A stretch of 64,000 nucleotides of DNA, taken from Bradyrhizobium sp. AZCC 1721 (GTDB lineage Bacteria > Pseudomonadota > Alphaproteobacteria > Rhizobiales > Xanthobacteraceae). A program made the position numbers and the translations under genes. The notes below the pieces were generated by a model. It was not told where the DNA came from. It worked only from the letters and a program-made list of their open reading frames with translations, and did no database searches. Each line of letters opens with the position of its first letter. Position 1 is the first letter of the stretch. Below are positions 33,794 to 44,165 of the stretch, one piece after another. Location of the stretch: NCBI RefSeq assembly GCF_036924715.1, contig NZ_JAZHSB010000001.1, positions 1,789,001 through 1,853,000 on the forward strand, given 5' to 3'.

Positions 33794-35541
33794 CCGGCCG
33801 CGCGCTTGCCAACTCCAGGAGGCCCGCGGAACCGTGGCGGCGGCGGCTGATCCGCAGCCTGCTCTATGGGCGCAACGTCGACCGCGCCGTCAAGGCGCGG
33901 GCGCGGGTGGGCCTTGCGATCCTGCTGTTTGCGGCAATCTATGCGGTGCTGGCCGGACGTCTGGTGATGTTCGCCGTCGGCGCCGACAGCCACGGCGGCC
34001 GCCGCGCCGCCTCGCAGGACGCGATTGCAACCGCGCGGCCCGACATCGTCGATCGTAACGGCGAGGTGCTGGCGACCGACGTCAAGGCGCCGAGCCTGTT
34101 CGGCGAGCCCAGGCGCATCATCGACAAGGATGAGGCGATCGAACTCTTGACCGCGGCGCTGCCGGACCTCGACACCGCGGAGGCGCGCACGCGCCTGTCG
34201 TCGCGCAAGGGATTTGTGTGGCTGAAGCGCGAGATCACGCCAAAACAGCAGCACGACATTCACAAGCTCGGCATTCCCGGCATCGGCTTCCTGCGCGAGA
34301 ACAAGCGCGTCTATCCGACCGGCGCCGCGGTCGCGCATCTGATCGGCCTTGTCAACATCGACAACGCGGGCATCGCCGGGATGGAGAAGTGGCTGGACAA
34401 TAACGGTCTGGCCGATCTGCACCGCGCCGGCTTCGCCACCGATCGGCTGCAAAAGCCGGTGGAACTGTCGATCGACCTGCGCGTCGAGCACGCGCTGCGC
34501 GACGAATTGCTGAAGGCGAAAGAGAAGTACAAGGCCAAGGCAGCTTCCGGCCTCGTCTCCAATGTCAGGACCGGCGAGATCGTCGCCCTGGTGTCGCTGC
34601 CGGATTTCGATCCGAACAATCCGAAAGAGGCGCACGACCCCGAGCGCATCAACCGCCTGACCACGGGCGTGTTCGAAATGGGCTCGACCTTCAAGGCGCT
34701 GACGCTGGCGATGGCGCTGGATTCCGGCAAGGCCAACCTCAACACGCTCTATGACGGGCGCGGCACGCTGAAGTTCGGCAAGTTCACCATTCACGACACC
34801 CATCCGGTCGGCCGCGCGATCACGCTGTCGGAAGTATTCACCTTCTCCTCCAACGTCGGCGCGGCCAAGATCGCGCTGGCGCAAGGCGTGGAAGCCCACA
34901 AGGCATTCCTGAAAAAGCTCGGCCAGATGGACCGGCTGCGCACCGAGCTGCCGGAAAGCGCTTCGCCAATCGTGCCGAAGCGCTGGACCGAGCTCAACAC
35001 CATCACGGCTTCGTTCGGCCATGGCATCGCGGTGGCGCCGCTGCAGGCGGTGATGGGCATCAATGCCTGCATCAATGGCGGTCTTTTGATTCCCCCGACC
35101 TTCCTCAAGCGGTCGGAAGAGGAGGCGCGGGCCATCGCCAAGAAGGTGCTCCGAACCGAAACCTCCGAGAAGATGCGCTACCTGATGCGGCTGAACGCCG
35201 AGATCGGAACCGCCAAGAAGGCCGACGTGAAGGGCTACTATATCGGCGGCAAGACCGGCACCTCGGAAAAGGTGGTCAATGGCCGCTATTCCAAGAAACA
35301 GGTGCTCAATTCCTTCACCGCGATCATCCCGGCTGACAATCCGCAGTATCAGTTGCTGGTCATGCTGGACGAGCCGAAGGCGCTGCCGGAAACCCATGGC
35401 TTCATCACCTCGGGCTGGAACGCGGTGCCGACCGGCGGCAAGGTGATTGCCCGCATCGGCCCGCTGCTGGGTGTTGAGCCGCGCTTCGATCTGCCGCCGT
35501 CCGACCGCCTTATTCTTGCAGCATCGAAGACAACCCAGTAA
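33790..35541 (+). CDS. ftsI: Septal peptidoglycan transpeptidase FtsI (PBP3)
   Basis: A 583-residue class B penicillin-binding protein that cross-links septal peptidoglycan with FtsW. After a basic cytoplasmic start, one span lies at about residues 38-58. The pedestal domain holds [16 protein letters not shown]. The transpeptidase motifs are S299-TFK (acyl-enzyme serine), S353-S-N355 and K488-TGT. All three are intact. It starts within the ftsL stop (4-base overlap). A hairpin of the dispersed-repeat type lies between it and murE. Confidence 0.96.
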   Translation: MTGRALANSRRPAEPWRRRLIRSLLYGRNVDRAVKARARVGLAILLFAAIYAVLAGRLVMFAVGADSHGGRRAASQDAIATARPDIVDRNGEVLATDVKAPSLFGEPRRIIDKDEAIELLTAALPDLDTAEARTRLSSRKGFVWLKREITPKQQHDIHKLGIPGIGFLRENKRVYPTGAAVAHLIGLVNIDNAGIAGMEKWLDNNGLADLHRAGFATDRLQKPVELSIDLRVEHALRDELLKAKEKYKAKAASGLVSNVRTGEIVALVSLPDFDPNNPKEAHDPERINRLTTGVFEMGSTFKALTLAMALDSGKANLNTLYDGRGTLKFGKFTIHDTHPVGRAITLSEVFTFSSNVGAAKIALAQGVEAHKAFLKKLGQMDRLRTELPESASPIVPKRWTELNTITASFGHGIAVAPLQAVMGINACINGGLLIPPTFLKRSEEEARAIAKKVLRTETSEKMRYLMRLNAEIGTAKKADVKGYYIGGKTGTSEKVVNGRYSKKQVLNSFTAIIPADNPQYQLLVMLDEPKALPETHGFITSGWNAVPTGGKVIARIGPLLGVEPRFDLPPSDRLILAASKTTQ

Positions 35542-35550
35542 GGCGTAGGA

Positions 35551-35577
35551 GGAGCATGATCGACAAGATCATGCTCC
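35551..35577. repeat. Hairpin between ftsI and murE
   Basis: Perfect 11-bp arms, GGAGCATGATC and GATCATGCTCC, around a 5-base loop. It looks like a short form of the GGAGCATGATC...GATCATGCTCC repeats found between genes in this genus. No T run, so it is probably not a terminator within the operon. Confidence 0.7.
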
Positions 35578-35655
35578 CAAAATAGAGATAGATCATGATC
35601 CAAATCGGATCCTGATCCACGCGCGCCAAACTGCGCCGGGCCGGACTGGAACAAG

Positions 35656-37113
35656 ATGAAACTTCGCGACCTCTTCAGCGATGACGCTGCGATCGAGCCG
35701 CAGGCGGAAGCTGTCGATGTGAAAGGCCTTAGCGTCGACAGCCGCGCGGTGAAGCCCGGTGATCTGTTCTTCGCGCTCGCGGGGACCAAAACCGACGGCT
35801 CGCGCTTCATTTATTCCGCGGTCAAGGCGGGCGCAGTTGCGATTGCCGGCGAGCGTGTCTCTTCGGACGCCCGCGTTCCCTTCGTCGTCACGCCGAACCC
35901 GCGCCGCGCGCTGGCGCTGGCGGCGGCGAGATTTTATCCGCGTCAGCCCGCGACCATCGCGGCGGTGACCGGGACCAGCGGCAAGACCTCGGTCGCGGCG
36001 TTCACGCGCCAGATCTGGGAACGGCTCGGGCACGCCTCCGCCAGCATCGGTACCATCGGTCTGGTGTCGCAAAAGCGCACGGTTTACGGCTCGCTGACGA
36101 CGCCGGACCCGATTGCGCTGCACAGGCAACTTGACGAGATTGCGGGCGACGGCGTGACGCATCTGGCTTTCGAAGCCTCCTCGCACGGGCTCGACCAGTT
36201 CCGGCTCGATGGCGTGCGCATCGTCGCCGGCGGCTTCACCAATCTTTCGCGCGATCACATGGATTACCATCCGGATGAGGCGCACTACCTTGCGGCCAAG
36301 CTGCGACTGTTCCGCGATCTCATCGCGCCCGATGGCGCGGCCGCGATTTCGGCCGATCATGATTGTTCGCAGCAAGTGATCGAGGCGGCGCAGGCGCGGC
36401 GCTTGCGGATCATCGCCGTCGGCGGCAACGCAGATGGCGCGGGCGAAGGCATCCGCCTCGTTGGCGTCACCGTCGAAGGATTCGCGCAAGATCTCGCGCT
36501 CGAACACCGCGGGCGCAACTACACCGTCAAGCTGCCGCTGGTTGGCGAATTCCAGATCGAGAATGCACTGGTCGCCGCAGGACTCGCGATCGGCACCGGC
36601 AGCGAGCCGGCCGCGGTGTTCGAGGCGCTCGAGCATCTCGAAGGCGCCAAGGGCCGGCTGGAGCGGGTCGGCGAGCACAATGGCGCGCCGATCTTCGTCG
36701 ATTACGCGCACAAGCCGGATGCGCTGGCCAAGGCGCTGCAGGCGCTGCGGCCTTACGCGAAACGCAAGCTCGTCGTCATCTTCGGCGCAGGCGGCGACCG
36801 CGACGCCGGCAAGCGTCCCATCATGGGCGCGATCGCGGCCGATAACGCCGACCAGGTCATCGTTACCGACGACAATCCGCGTAGCGAAAATCCGGCTGCA
36901 ATCCGCGCCGCCATTCTGGCGGCGGCGAAGGGCGCAACAGATATCGGCGATCGCGCGGAAGCGATCCGGGCAGGGATCGCGGCGCTACAGCCTGGCGACG
37001 CATTGCTGATCGCTGGCAAGGGGCACGAGACCGGCCAGATCGTCGGCGACAAGGTTTTGCCGTTCAGCGATCACGAGGCGGTGGCGGCCGCGCTCGCAGC
37101 GAGGGTGGAATGA
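35656..37113 (+). CDS. murE: UDP-MurNAc-L-Ala-D-Glu:meso-diaminopimelate ligase
   Basis: A 485-residue cytoplasmic Mur ligase adding the third peptide residue to the peptidoglycan precursor. The ATP loop is GTSGKTS with Lys110, the substrate segment [15 protein letters not shown] is present, and the DNPR motif at residues 406-409 marks specificity for meso-diaminopimelate rather than lysine. The C-terminal [10 protein letters not shown] and GKGHE segments complete the family pattern. Its stop overlaps the murF start by 4 bases. Confidence 0.96.
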   Translation: MKLRDLFSDDAAIEPQAEAVDVKGLSVDSRAVKPGDLFFALAGTKTDGSRFIYSAVKAGAVAIAGERVSSDARVPFVVTPNPRRALALAAARFYPRQPATIAAVTGTSGKTSVAAFTRQIWERLGHASASIGTIGLVSQKRTVYGSLTTPDPIALHRQLDEIAGDGVTHLAFEASSHGLDQFRLDGVRIVAGGFTNLSRDHMDYHPDEAHYLAAKLRLFRDLIAPDGAAAISADHDCSQQVIEAAQARRLRIIAVGGNADGAGEGIRLVGVTVEGFAQDLALEHRGRNYTVKLPLVGEFQIENALVAAGLAIGTGSEPAAVFEALEHLEGAKGRLERVGEHNGAPIFVDYAHKPDALAKALQALRPYAKRKLVVIFGAGGDRDAGKRPIMGAIAADNADQVIVTDDNPRSENPAAIRAAILAAAKGATDIGDRAEAIRAGIAALQPGDALLIAGKGHETGQIVGDKVLPFSDHEAVAAALAARVE

Positions 37114-38492
37114 GCGCGACGCCATTGTGGACGATTGCCGAGGTTGCGCGCGCGCTGGGGCTGTCAGGCGAGTACCCCGACACGCCGATTGATTTCGTCA
37201 CGCAGGACAGCCGGCTGGTGAAGCCCGGAAGCCTGTTCGTGGCGTTGAGCGGCATCCCGAGCGGCGGCTTCATCTCCAGTTTTGCCAGCGCACGCGACGG
37301 CTGGGAATTCGCCGACAAGGCCGAGGCGGCCGGCGCGGTGGCGATGATCGTCCCGCACGCCATCGACGGCGTCCGCGTTCCGCAATTGATCGTCAAGGAT
37401 ACGCTGATCGATGGCCTGTGGGCGCTGGCGCGCGCCGCGCGGGCGCACTTTGCCGGCCCGGTGATCGGGCTCACCGGCAGCGCGGGCAAGACCAGCACCA
37501 AGGAATTCCTCGCCGCCTATCCGAATGCCTATGCCAGCCCGAGCAGTTTCAACAATTTTTGGGGCGTGCCGCTGACGCTGTGCAATGCCAGCCCGCGAGC
37601 GAGCGTGTGGGTGGTCGAGATGGGCATGAACCAGACCGGCGAGATCGCGCGGTTGAGCGAGCTGACAAAACCAACGGTCGCGCTGGTGGTGAACGTGCAG
37701 CCCGTGCATCTGGAAAAGCTCGGCAGCCTGGAGGCGATCCGGCGCGAGAAGGTGAGCATCGCGCAGGGCCTGCCGAAAGATGGCGTGCTGGTGTTGCCTG
37801 ACGATGTCGTGGCGCCGGAATGGAACGGCAAGGTCGTTCGCTTCGGCGAAGGTTCGGATATTCACGCATTGAGGCATACGCCGGAAGGCGAGAGCTGGAA
37901 TGTCGCCGCGCAGGTGAACGGCAGCCGGATCGAATTCGGCCTGACGCCCGGTGCGCCGCATCGTCTGCAGAACGCGTTGGCCGCGCTGGCGTCGATCCAT
38001 GCCGCGGGGCTCAATCCGGCGGCGCTGGCGAAGGAACTCGGCGATGTCGGCATCATGACCGGCCGTGGCGTGGAGCAGACGGCCCACGGCGTGACCGTGA
38101 TCGACGACAGTTTCAACGGCAACCCGGCCAGCATGGTGGCCGCGCTCGGCAGCCTGAGGGCGCGGCCGGTGAAATCAGGCCGGCGTATTGCCATTCTCGG
38201 CGACATGCTGGAATTGGGCGCCGACGCGCCGGCCTATCACGAGAAACTCGCGAAAGACCTGACGGGAATCGACGGCATCTACTGCGTCGGTCCGTTGATG
38301 CGCCATCTATACGACCTCGTACCGGCAGGACGGACGCTCGGCTGGCACGAAGACCCGACGACGCTCGATCCCCAACAAATCGCCGCATTGCTGCGGGACG
38401 GCGACGTGGTGGTGGTCAAGGGCAGCAAAAAAATGTTCTGGGTGAACGAGTTTGTGCCCAGGCTGCTGGCCGCCTTGCAGGCAAAGGCGTAA
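37110..38492 (+). CDS. murF: UDP-MurNAc-tripeptide:D-Ala-D-Ala ligase
   Basis: A 460-residue cytoplasmic Mur ligase that attaches the D-Ala-D-Ala dipeptide, finishing UDP-MurNAc-pentapeptide. The ATP loop is GSAGKTSTKE with Lys127; FNNFWGVPLTLCNA and VVEMGMNQTGEIARL are characteristic of MurF. The C-terminal domain has VIDDSFNGNPASM and AILGDMLELG. Translation is coupled to murE by a 4-base overlap. A 183-base gap with a small inverted repeat (GTTCCCGGAAC type) precedes mraY. Confidence 0.96.
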   Translation: MSATPLWTIAEVARALGLSGEYPDTPIDFVTQDSRLVKPGSLFVALSGIPSGGFISSFASARDGWEFADKAEAAGAVAMIVPHAIDGVRVPQLIVKDTLIDGLWALARAARAHFAGPVIGLTGSAGKTSTKEFLAAYPNAYASPSSFNNFWGVPLTLCNASPRASVWVVEMGMNQTGEIARLSELTKPTVALVVNVQPVHLEKLGSLEAIRREKVSIAQGLPKDGVLVLPDDVVAPEWNGKVVRFGEGSDIHALRHTPEGESWNVAAQVNGSRIEFGLTPGAPHRLQNALAALASIHAAGLNPAALAKELGDVGIMTGRGVEQTAHGVTVIDDSFNGNPASMVAALGSLRARPVKSGRRIAILGDMLELGADAPAYHEKLAKDLTGIDGIYCVGPLMRHLYDLVPAGRTLGWHEDPTTLDPQQIAALLRDGDVVVVKGSKKMFWVNEFVPRLLAALQAKA

Positions 38493-38675
38493 GCTGGTCG
38501 CACCCGGCGGCCCGTTGCTTCCGCGAGAGGCGATTCGTCAATACCCCATGCATGACCAAGATTTGCTTGGTTTGAGGATGAAAACGATTATCAAGGCGTT
38601 CCCGGAACGAACGCGTTCCCGGAGCGCTTGCCGCCAAAGGCGGCGCAACCAAGCCGCGTGATAGGGCCTACCTGA

Positions 38676-39782
38676 ATGTTTTACTGGCTGATCGAGCTTT
38701 CCAATACTGTCCCCGGTTTTGGCATCTTCCGCGGCTTCTTCAACGTGTTTCGCTACATCACCTTCCGCACCGGCGGGGCGATGGTGACGGGCGCGCTGTT
38801 CGTGTTCCTGTTCGGGCCCTGGATCATCGATCATTTGCGGCTCCGGCAGGGCAAGGGCCAACCGATCCGCACCGATGGCCCGCAATCGCATCTGATCTCC
38901 AAGAAGGGCACGCCGACGATGGGCGGGCTGATGATCCTGTCGGGCCTCGTGGTGGCGACGCTGCTGTGGGCCAATCCGCTCAACCCCTATGTCTGGATCG
39001 TGCTCGCGGTGACGCTCGGCTTCGGCTTCGTCGGGTTTTACGACGACTATCTGAAGGTGACCAAACAGAGCCACAGCGGCTTTGCCGGCAAGCTGCGGCT
39101 TTTGATCGAAGCGGTGATTGCGCTCGCGGCCTGCTACGCGCTGGTGCGGCTCGGCCGCGATGCGACGTCGACCTCGCTCGCAGTACCCTTCCTGAAGGAC
39201 GTCGTGATCAATTTCGGCTGGTTCTTCGTGATCTTCGGCGCCTTCGTCATCGTCGGCGCCGGCAACGCGGTGAACCTGACCGACGGTCTCGACGGGCTTG
39301 CGATCGTGCCCGTCATGATCGCCGCCGCCAGTTTCGGTATGATCTCGTATCTGACCGGCAACGCGGTGTTCTCCGACTATCTGCAGATCCGCTACGTCGC
39401 CGGCACCGGTGAGCTCGCGGTGCTGTGCGGCGCGGTGCTTGGCGCCGGCCTCGGCTTCCTCTGGTTCAACGCACCGCCGGCCTCGATCTTCATGGGCGAT
39501 ACCGGCTCGCTCGCGCTCGGTGGCATGCTCGGCGCCACTGCGGTCGCGGTGAAGCACGAGATCGTGCTCGCCGTGATCGGTGGCTTGTTCGTGCTGGAAG
39601 CCGTTTCCGTGATCGTGCAGGTGGCCTCGTTCAAGCTGACCGGAAAACGCGTGTTCCGGATGGCGCCGCTGCATCACCATTTCGAGCAGAAGGGCTGGAC
39701 CGAACCGCAGATCGTGATCCGGTTCTGGATCATCTCGGTGATGCTGGCGCTGGCCGGCCTCTCCACGCTGAAGCTGCGGTGA
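38676..39782 (+). CDS. mraY: Phospho-MurNAc-pentapeptide translocase
   Basis: A 368-residue inner-membrane enzyme with about ten spans that transfers phospho-MurNAc-pentapeptide to undecaprenyl phosphate, making lipid I. Family motifs are [13 protein letters not shown], the catalytic-site Asp pair in [22 protein letters not shown], and the histidine motif [13 protein letters not shown]. Size and order fit all known MraY. murD starts 4 bases after its stop codon. Confidence 0.97.
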   Translation: MFYWLIELSNTVPGFGIFRGFFNVFRYITFRTGGAMVTGALFVFLFGPWIIDHLRLRQGKGQPIRTDGPQSHLISKKGTPTMGGLMILSGLVVATLLWANPLNPYVWIVLAVTLGFGFVGFYDDYLKVTKQSHSGFAGKLRLLIEAVIALAACYALVRLGRDATSTSLAVPFLKDVVINFGWFFVIFGAFVIVGAGNAVNLTDGLDGLAIVPVMIAAASFGMISYLTGNAVFSDYLQIRYVAGTGELAVLCGAVLGAGLGFLWFNAPPASIFMGDTGSLALGGMLGATAVAVKHEIVLAVIGGLFVLEAVSVIVQVASFKLTGKRVFRMAPLHHHFEQKGWTEPQIVIRFWIISVMLALAGLSTLKLR

Positions 39783-39786
39783 TCGC

Positions 39787-41187
39787 TTGATTCCCATCAC
39801 ATCCTTTGCCGGCAAAACGGTCGCCGTGTTCGGCCTCGGCGGTTCGGGCCTGGCGAGCTGCCACGCGCTGAAGGCCGGCGGCGCGGAAGTGATTGCGGGC
39901 GATGACAGCGCCGACAATGTCGCCAAGGCGGCGCAGGCCGGTTTCACCACGGCCGATCTGCGCACCGTATCGTGGTCGAATTTCTCGGCCCTGGTCCTCA
40001 CCCCCGGCGCGCCGCTGACGCATCCGGCGCCGCATTGGTCCGTGCTGATGGCGCGGCAGGCTGGCATTGAGGTGATCGGCGACATCGAACTGTTCTGCAG
40101 GGAGCGCCGCCGTCACGCGCCCGAGGCGCCCTTCGTCGCCATCACCGGCACCAATGGCAAGTCCACCACGACGGCGCTGATCGCGCATTTGATGAAGGTT
40201 GCGGGCTACGATACCCAGATGGGCGGCAATATCGGCACCGCGATCCTCTCGCTGGAGCCGCCGCGGATGGGACGCGTGCATGTGGTGGAAATGTCGTCGT
40301 ACCAGATCGACCTCGCGCCCTCGCTCGATCCCTCCGTCGGCATTCTGCTCAATGTCAGCGAAGACCATATCGATCGCCACGGCACGCTGGAAAACTATGC
40401 CGCGGTGAAGGCGCGGCTGGTTGCCGGCGTGCAGCCGCAGGGCACCTCGATCGTCGGCGTCGACGACATCTGGTGCCGCAACATCGCCGATCGACTCGAT
40501 CAGGCGGGCAAGCGCGTGGTGCGGATCTCCGTGAAGAATCCCTTGCCCGACGGCGTCTATGTCGAGCGCGAAACCGTCGTGCAGGCATCCGGCGGCGCGC
40601 GCAACGAGGTTGCAAGGCTTGGCGGCATCGGTTCGCTGCGCGGCCTGCACAACGCGCAGAACGCAGCATGCGCCTCGGCCTGCGCGCTGGCGATGGGTAT
40701 CTCCACCGATACGCTGCAAAACGGCCTGCGCAGCTTTCCAGGGCTGGCGCACCGCATGGAGCAGGTGGGCCGCCGCGGCAACGTGCTGTTCGTCAACGAC
40801 TCCAAGGGCACCAATGCCGACGCCGCCGCGCATGCGCTGTCGTCGTTCACCGACATCTTCTGGATCGCCGGCGGCAAGCCCAAGCAGGGCGGCATCACGG
40901 GGCTCGCCGAATACTTTCCGCGCATCCGAAAAGCCTATCTGATCGGCGAAGCCGCGCAGGAGTTTGCGGGCACGCTGGGCGAGCGGGTGCCGCACGAGAT
41001 TTCGGAGACGCTCGATGTGGCAGTGGCCAACGCCGCACGCGACGCCGAAGCGTCCGGGCTCGTCGATCCCGTGGTGCTGTTGTCACCGGCCTGCGCCTCG
41101 TTCGACCAGTACCGCAATTTCGAAATCCGCGGCGCCAAGTTTCGCGATCTGGTGACGGCGATGCCTGGCGTGCAGCCGGTGGTGTGA
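39787..41187 (+). CDS. murD: UDP-MurNAc-L-Ala:D-Glu ligase
   Basis: A 466-residue cytoplasmic Mur ligase adding D-glutamate. TTG 39787 is the best start: it gives the family N-terminus [20 protein letters not shown], and the GTG before it runs into a stop. The ATP loop is GTNGKST with Lys125; [15 protein letters not shown] and [13 protein letters not shown] are typical MurD segments. It is the last gene before a break in the usual dcw order, where a repeat and a DUF5107 gene separate it from ftsW. Confidence 0.96.
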   Translation: MIPITSFAGKTVAVFGLGGSGLASCHALKAGGAEVIAGDDSADNVAKAAQAGFTTADLRTVSWSNFSALVLTPGAPLTHPAPHWSVLMARQAGIEVIGDIELFCRERRRHAPEAPFVAITGTNGKSTTTALIAHLMKVAGYDTQMGGNIGTAILSLEPPRMGRVHVVEMSSYQIDLAPSLDPSVGILLNVSEDHIDRHGTLENYAAVKARLVAGVQPQGTSIVGVDDIWCRNIADRLDQAGKRVVRISVKNPLPDGVYVERETVVQASGGARNEVARLGGIGSLRGLHNAQNAACASACALAMGISTDTLQNGLRSFPGLAHRMEQVGRRGNVLFVNDSKGTNADAAAHALSSFTDIFWIAGGKPKQGGITGLAEYFPRIRKAYLIGEAAQEFAGTLGERVPHEISETLDVAVANAARDAEASGLVDPVVLLSPACASFDQYRNFEIRGAKFRDLVTAMPGVQPVV

Positions 41188-41199
41188 TAATGCGGATCC

Positions 41200-41277
41200 G
41201 TAGGATGGGTAGAGTGTAGCGAAACCCATCGCTGCGGCACTGGATTGATGGGTTTCGCTTCGCTCTACCCATCCTAC
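41200..41277. repeat. Dispersed palindrome, family GTAGGATGGGT (copy 1)
   Basis: Inverted repeat with outer arms GTAGGATGGGTAGAG and CTCTACCCATCCTAC and inner GCGAAACCCATC and GATGGGTTTCGC. The related copy is at 62821-62905. It marks the left edge of the non-dcw gene between murD and ftsW. Confidence 0.85.
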
Positions 41278-41304
41278 ATCCTGCTTATTTCGAGGGCGTC
41301 GCAA

Positions 41305-42753
41305 ATGGCAATTCATGCTCCCTCACGCAACCATATTCGTTTCGCGTTTGTGGTGCTCGCGGCGACTCTAGCGTCTCTTGAGGTCGTAGATGCGGATTCG
41401 CCGGGTTCCGACGCAGTGTCTTTAAGCGAGTCGTCGATTACGTGGAGCACGGTCAAGTACGCGACCTCAGCGGAGAATGGGTTCGTCAGCGGGTCGCTCG
41501 ACAAGAAAACCATCGTCGATCGCACGTTCAAGACCTACGTGCTCGAGAATCGTTATCTGAAGGTAACGCTGTTGCCTGAATTTGGCGGACGGATTCTTTC
41601 GATCATCTACAAGCCGACCGGCCATGAACAACTTTATCGCACCGAAGTAGGCGTGCCTTACGGGATGAAGGCCGGCAACTTCTATTACGACTGGCTGATG
41701 GTGTATGGCGGCATCTTCCCCACATTTCCCGATCCCGAGCACGGCAAGACTTGGCTGAAGCCGTGGCAGTTCAAGGTCGTGAAGGAGAGTGCCGGCGAAG
41801 TGACGGTGTCGATGTCGCTCAAGGATGATGTCGCGTATTCGGCGGCACCAACGCAGTTCCTCAAGGGGCCGACGGGTATCGAAGCGACTTACTACGTCAC
41901 GCTGAAAGCGGACCGCGCCGCGCTTGACGCGCGCGTGGTGCTGAAAAACCCTCAACCCCAGGAGATTGATTACGAGTACTGGACGTGCACGACACTCGCG
42001 CCGGGCTCGGACCCGAAGAACCCCAAGACGACCGGCGGCGCAGAAATCATCGCGCCGATCCAGGCCTACAGCACGCCTGCCTGGTCGGCCAATCTGTCTG
42101 AAGGTGATGAGAGCTTTGGTCCAGGCAAGAGCCGTTTCGAAAAACTGCGCTACTTCAAGAACTGGCCGACAATGGGCATCGCGTACGCGGCGCCCGATAT
42201 GCAGGGCGGAAATTTCTGGGGTGTGATCAATCACGACAACGAGGAGGGGATCATCCGCATCGCCGACAATACGGTCACGCGGGGACTGAAGATGTGGACG
42301 TGGGGATTTCCGTCGTTCACGAAGGAAGCCGACGCGCGCAAGGACCCGAGCGAAGCGCGGCCTTACGTCGAATTGTGGGCCGGTGTGTCGGACCAGTTTT
42401 TCCACCGCGCCAAGCTTCCCGCGCAGGGCGAAATGTCTGTTACGGAGACCTACAGCCCGATCGTCGGCATGAGCAACGTCACACACGCGAACGAGAATTT
42501 CCTGATCAATTTCTCGGCCGCGGCTTCTGAAGTGAATCTTCAGTTCTTTAGCATCGAGCCGGCCACGCCGTTGCGCATAACGTTGAAGCGCGGCGATGCG
42601 ATGTTGTTCAACGACGCCGTGACAGCCGACCCGAACAACGGAAATCGCATTTCCGCGCCGCTTCCTGCAGGCGGCAGCGGCGATCAGGTGCGGCTGACGA
42701 TCACGACCACAGACGGGCGAGAACTGATCGCCGCCGAGACGAGGACAAGGTGA
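41305..42753 (+). CDS. Secreted DUF5107-domain protein inside the dcw cluster
   Basis: A 482-residue protein with a probable signal peptide (hydrophobic residues about 12-27, RFAFVVLAATLASLEVVDAD). The first half carries the DUF5107 pattern: YVLENRYLKVTLLPEFGGRI, then IIYKPTGHEQLY and a YGGIFPTFPDPEH segment. This is a beta-sandwich fold like galactose mutarotase, often tied to glycan processing. The rest continues as beta-rich sequence (DYEYWTCTTLAPGSD, NFWGVINHDNEEGI, YVELWAGVSDQFF). ATG 41305 follows GAGGG. It is not a normal dcw gene, is less G+C-rich than its neighbours, and lies between two dispersed repeats. Function unknown; acting on periplasmic sugars is an inference. Confidence 0.75.
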   Translation: MAIHAPSRNHIRFAFVVLAATLASLEVVDADSPGSDAVSLSESSITWSTVKYATSAENGFVSGSLDKKTIVDRTFKTYVLENRYLKVTLLPEFGGRILSIIYKPTGHEQLYRTEVGVPYGMKAGNFYYDWLMVYGGIFPTFPDPEHGKTWLKPWQFKVVKESAGEVTVSMSLKDDVAYSAAPTQFLKGPTGIEATYYVTLKADRAALDARVVLKNPQPQEIDYEYWTCTTLAPGSDPKNPKTTGGAEIIAPIQAYSTPAWSANLSEGDESFGPGKSRFEKLRYFKNWPTMGIAYAAPDMQGGNFWGVINHDNEEGIIRIADNTVTRGLKMWTWGFPSFTKEADARKDPSEARPYVELWAGVSDQFFHRAKLPAQGEMSVTETYSPIVGMSNVTHANENFLINFSAAASEVNLQFFSIEPATPLRITLKRGDAMLFNDAVTADPNNGNRISAPLPAGGSGDQVRLTITTTDGRELIAAETRTR

Positions 42754-42772
42754 AACCTTGCCGGCCGCAATC

Positions 42773-42885
42773 GTGTCCCGGACGCGTTGCGGCATGTAAT
42801 GCCGCTACGCAGAGCCGGGACCCACAACGCTTGGCCCCGGCCTGGCAGCGCACCGCTTCGCGCTGCGCTGCATCCGGGGCACGAG
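42773..42885. repeat. Dispersed repeat, family TGTCCCGG (copy 2)
   Basis: Starts GTGTCCCGGACGCGTTGCGG, has CGCAGAGCCGGGACCCA internally and ends GCATCCGGGGCACGAG. Related to 6051-6200 and 58011-58146. It marks the right edge of the DUF5107 insertion, just before ftsW. Confidence 0.85.
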
Positions 42886-42911
42886 ATCCCGCTCAAATCA
42901 TCTGCAATTCA

Positions 42912-42927
42912 TTAACCCCCCATAAAC
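42912..42927 (+). promoter_or_regulatory. Near-match CtrA site upstream of ftsW
   Basis: TTAA-N7-TAAAC, one mismatch from the TTAA-N7-TTAAC consensus of the cell-cycle regulator CtrA, 50-65 bases before the ftsW start. Weak evidence by itself. Confidence 0.3.
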
Positions 42928-42975
42928 CATCCTGCGCCACCAATGGGCGTTACCTCTGCCATTTTGGGGACGCCC

Positions 42976-44127
42976 ATGCTCGCCCGTGACCAACGCACCC
43001 CGTTTTCGGACTGGTGGTGGACCGTGGATAAGCTGCTGCTTGGCGCGATCTTGGCGCTGATGTTGGGCGGCGTCATCCTGTCGCTGGCGGCGAGTCCGCC
43101 GGTGGCGACGCGGATCGGGCTTGATCCGTTCCACTTCTTCAGCCGGCACATGCTGTTCCTGCTGCCGTCCCTCCTGGTGCTGATTGGGGTATCGTTCCTG
43201 TCGCCCAGGCAGGTCCGCCGTCTTGCGCTATTGGTGTTCGTGGTGAGCGTTCTCTTGATCGTCGCGACGCTCGTCTTCGGTGCGGAGGTGAAGGGATCGC
43301 GGCGCTGGATCACGCTGCTCGGCGTCAACATCCAGGCTTCCGAATCCGCCAAGCCTGCCTTCGTCGTTATGGCGGCTTGGCTATTTGCGGAATCGACCAA
43401 GCGGCCGGAAATGCCGGCGACCTCGATGGCGATGGTGCTGCTGCTGACGCTGGTGTCGCTGTTGGTGATGGAGCCGGACTTCGGCCAGACCATGCTGATC
43501 CTGATGGTGTGGGGCGCGCTGTTCTTCATCGCAGGCATGCGGATGATCTGGGTGGCCGGCCTAGCTGGCGTCGCAATGGCCGGGCTGTTCAGCGCCTATC
43601 TGTTGGTTCCGCACGTCGCGGGCCGCATCAGGCGCTTCCTGAATCCGGCATCTGGCGACACCTTCCAGGTCGACATGGCAATGGAAGCTTTCTGGAACGG
43701 CGGCTGGTTCGGGCTCGGCCCCGGCGAAGGTATCGCCAAGCGCAGCCTGCCGGACAGCCATACCGATTTCGTATTCGCGGTGGCGGCGGAAGAATTCGGC
43801 ATCATCCTGTGCCTGGCGCTGGTTGGGCTGTTCGCCTTTGTCGTAATCCGCACGCTGACGCGCGCCTATGCCAGCGAGGACATGTTCTCGCGCTTTGCGG
43901 CATCGGGACTTGCGATCCTGTTCGGCATGCAGGCTGCCATCAACATGGCGGTCAATCTGCAACTGATCCCCGCCAAGGGCATGACGCTGCCCTTCATCTC
44001 CTATGGCGGTTCGTCGATCATTTCACTGGCCTATGGCGTCGGCATGATGCTGGCGCTGACGCGGCAGCGCCCGCGCACCGAAGTGGAATCGATGAACGCG
44101 GCCGGCGTGGCGCGCGGCTACGCCTGA
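42976..44127 (+). CDS. ftsW: Septal peptidoglycan polymerase FtsW
   Basis: A 383-residue SEDS glycosyltransferase with about ten membrane spans that polymerises lipid II at the septum together with FtsI. SEDS motifs visible: KGSRRWITLLGVNIQASE, MEPDFGQTMLIL (catalytic Asp region), GPGEGIAKRSLPDSHTDFVF and PFISYGGSSIISLAYGVGM. ATG 42976 is chosen because GGGGA lies 6 bases upstream; ATG 42943 is possible but has no ribosome site. It should be driven partly by its own promoter, as the inserted gene and repeat separate it from murD. Confidence 0.95.
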   Translation: MLARDQRTPFSDWWWTVDKLLLGAILALMLGGVILSLAASPPVATRIGLDPFHFFSRHMLFLLPSLLVLIGVSFLSPRQVRRLALLVFVVSVLLIVATLVFGAEVKGSRRWITLLGVNIQASESAKPAFVVMAAWLFAESTKRPEMPATSMAMVLLLTLVSLLVMEPDFGQTMLILMVWGALFFIAGMRMIWVAGLAGVAMAGLFSAYLLVPHVAGRIRRFLNPASGDTFQVDMAMEAFWNGGWFGLGPGEGIAKRSLPDSHTDFVFAVAAEEFGIILCLALVGLFAFVVIRTLTRAYASEDMFSRFAASGLAILFGMQAAINMAVNLQLIPAKGMTLPFISYGGSSIISLAYGVGMMLALTRQRPRTEVESMNAAGVARGYA

Positions 44128-44165
44128 GGGCGTGACTAGCGCCGCGGCGTCGGCTATTTGAAGCC

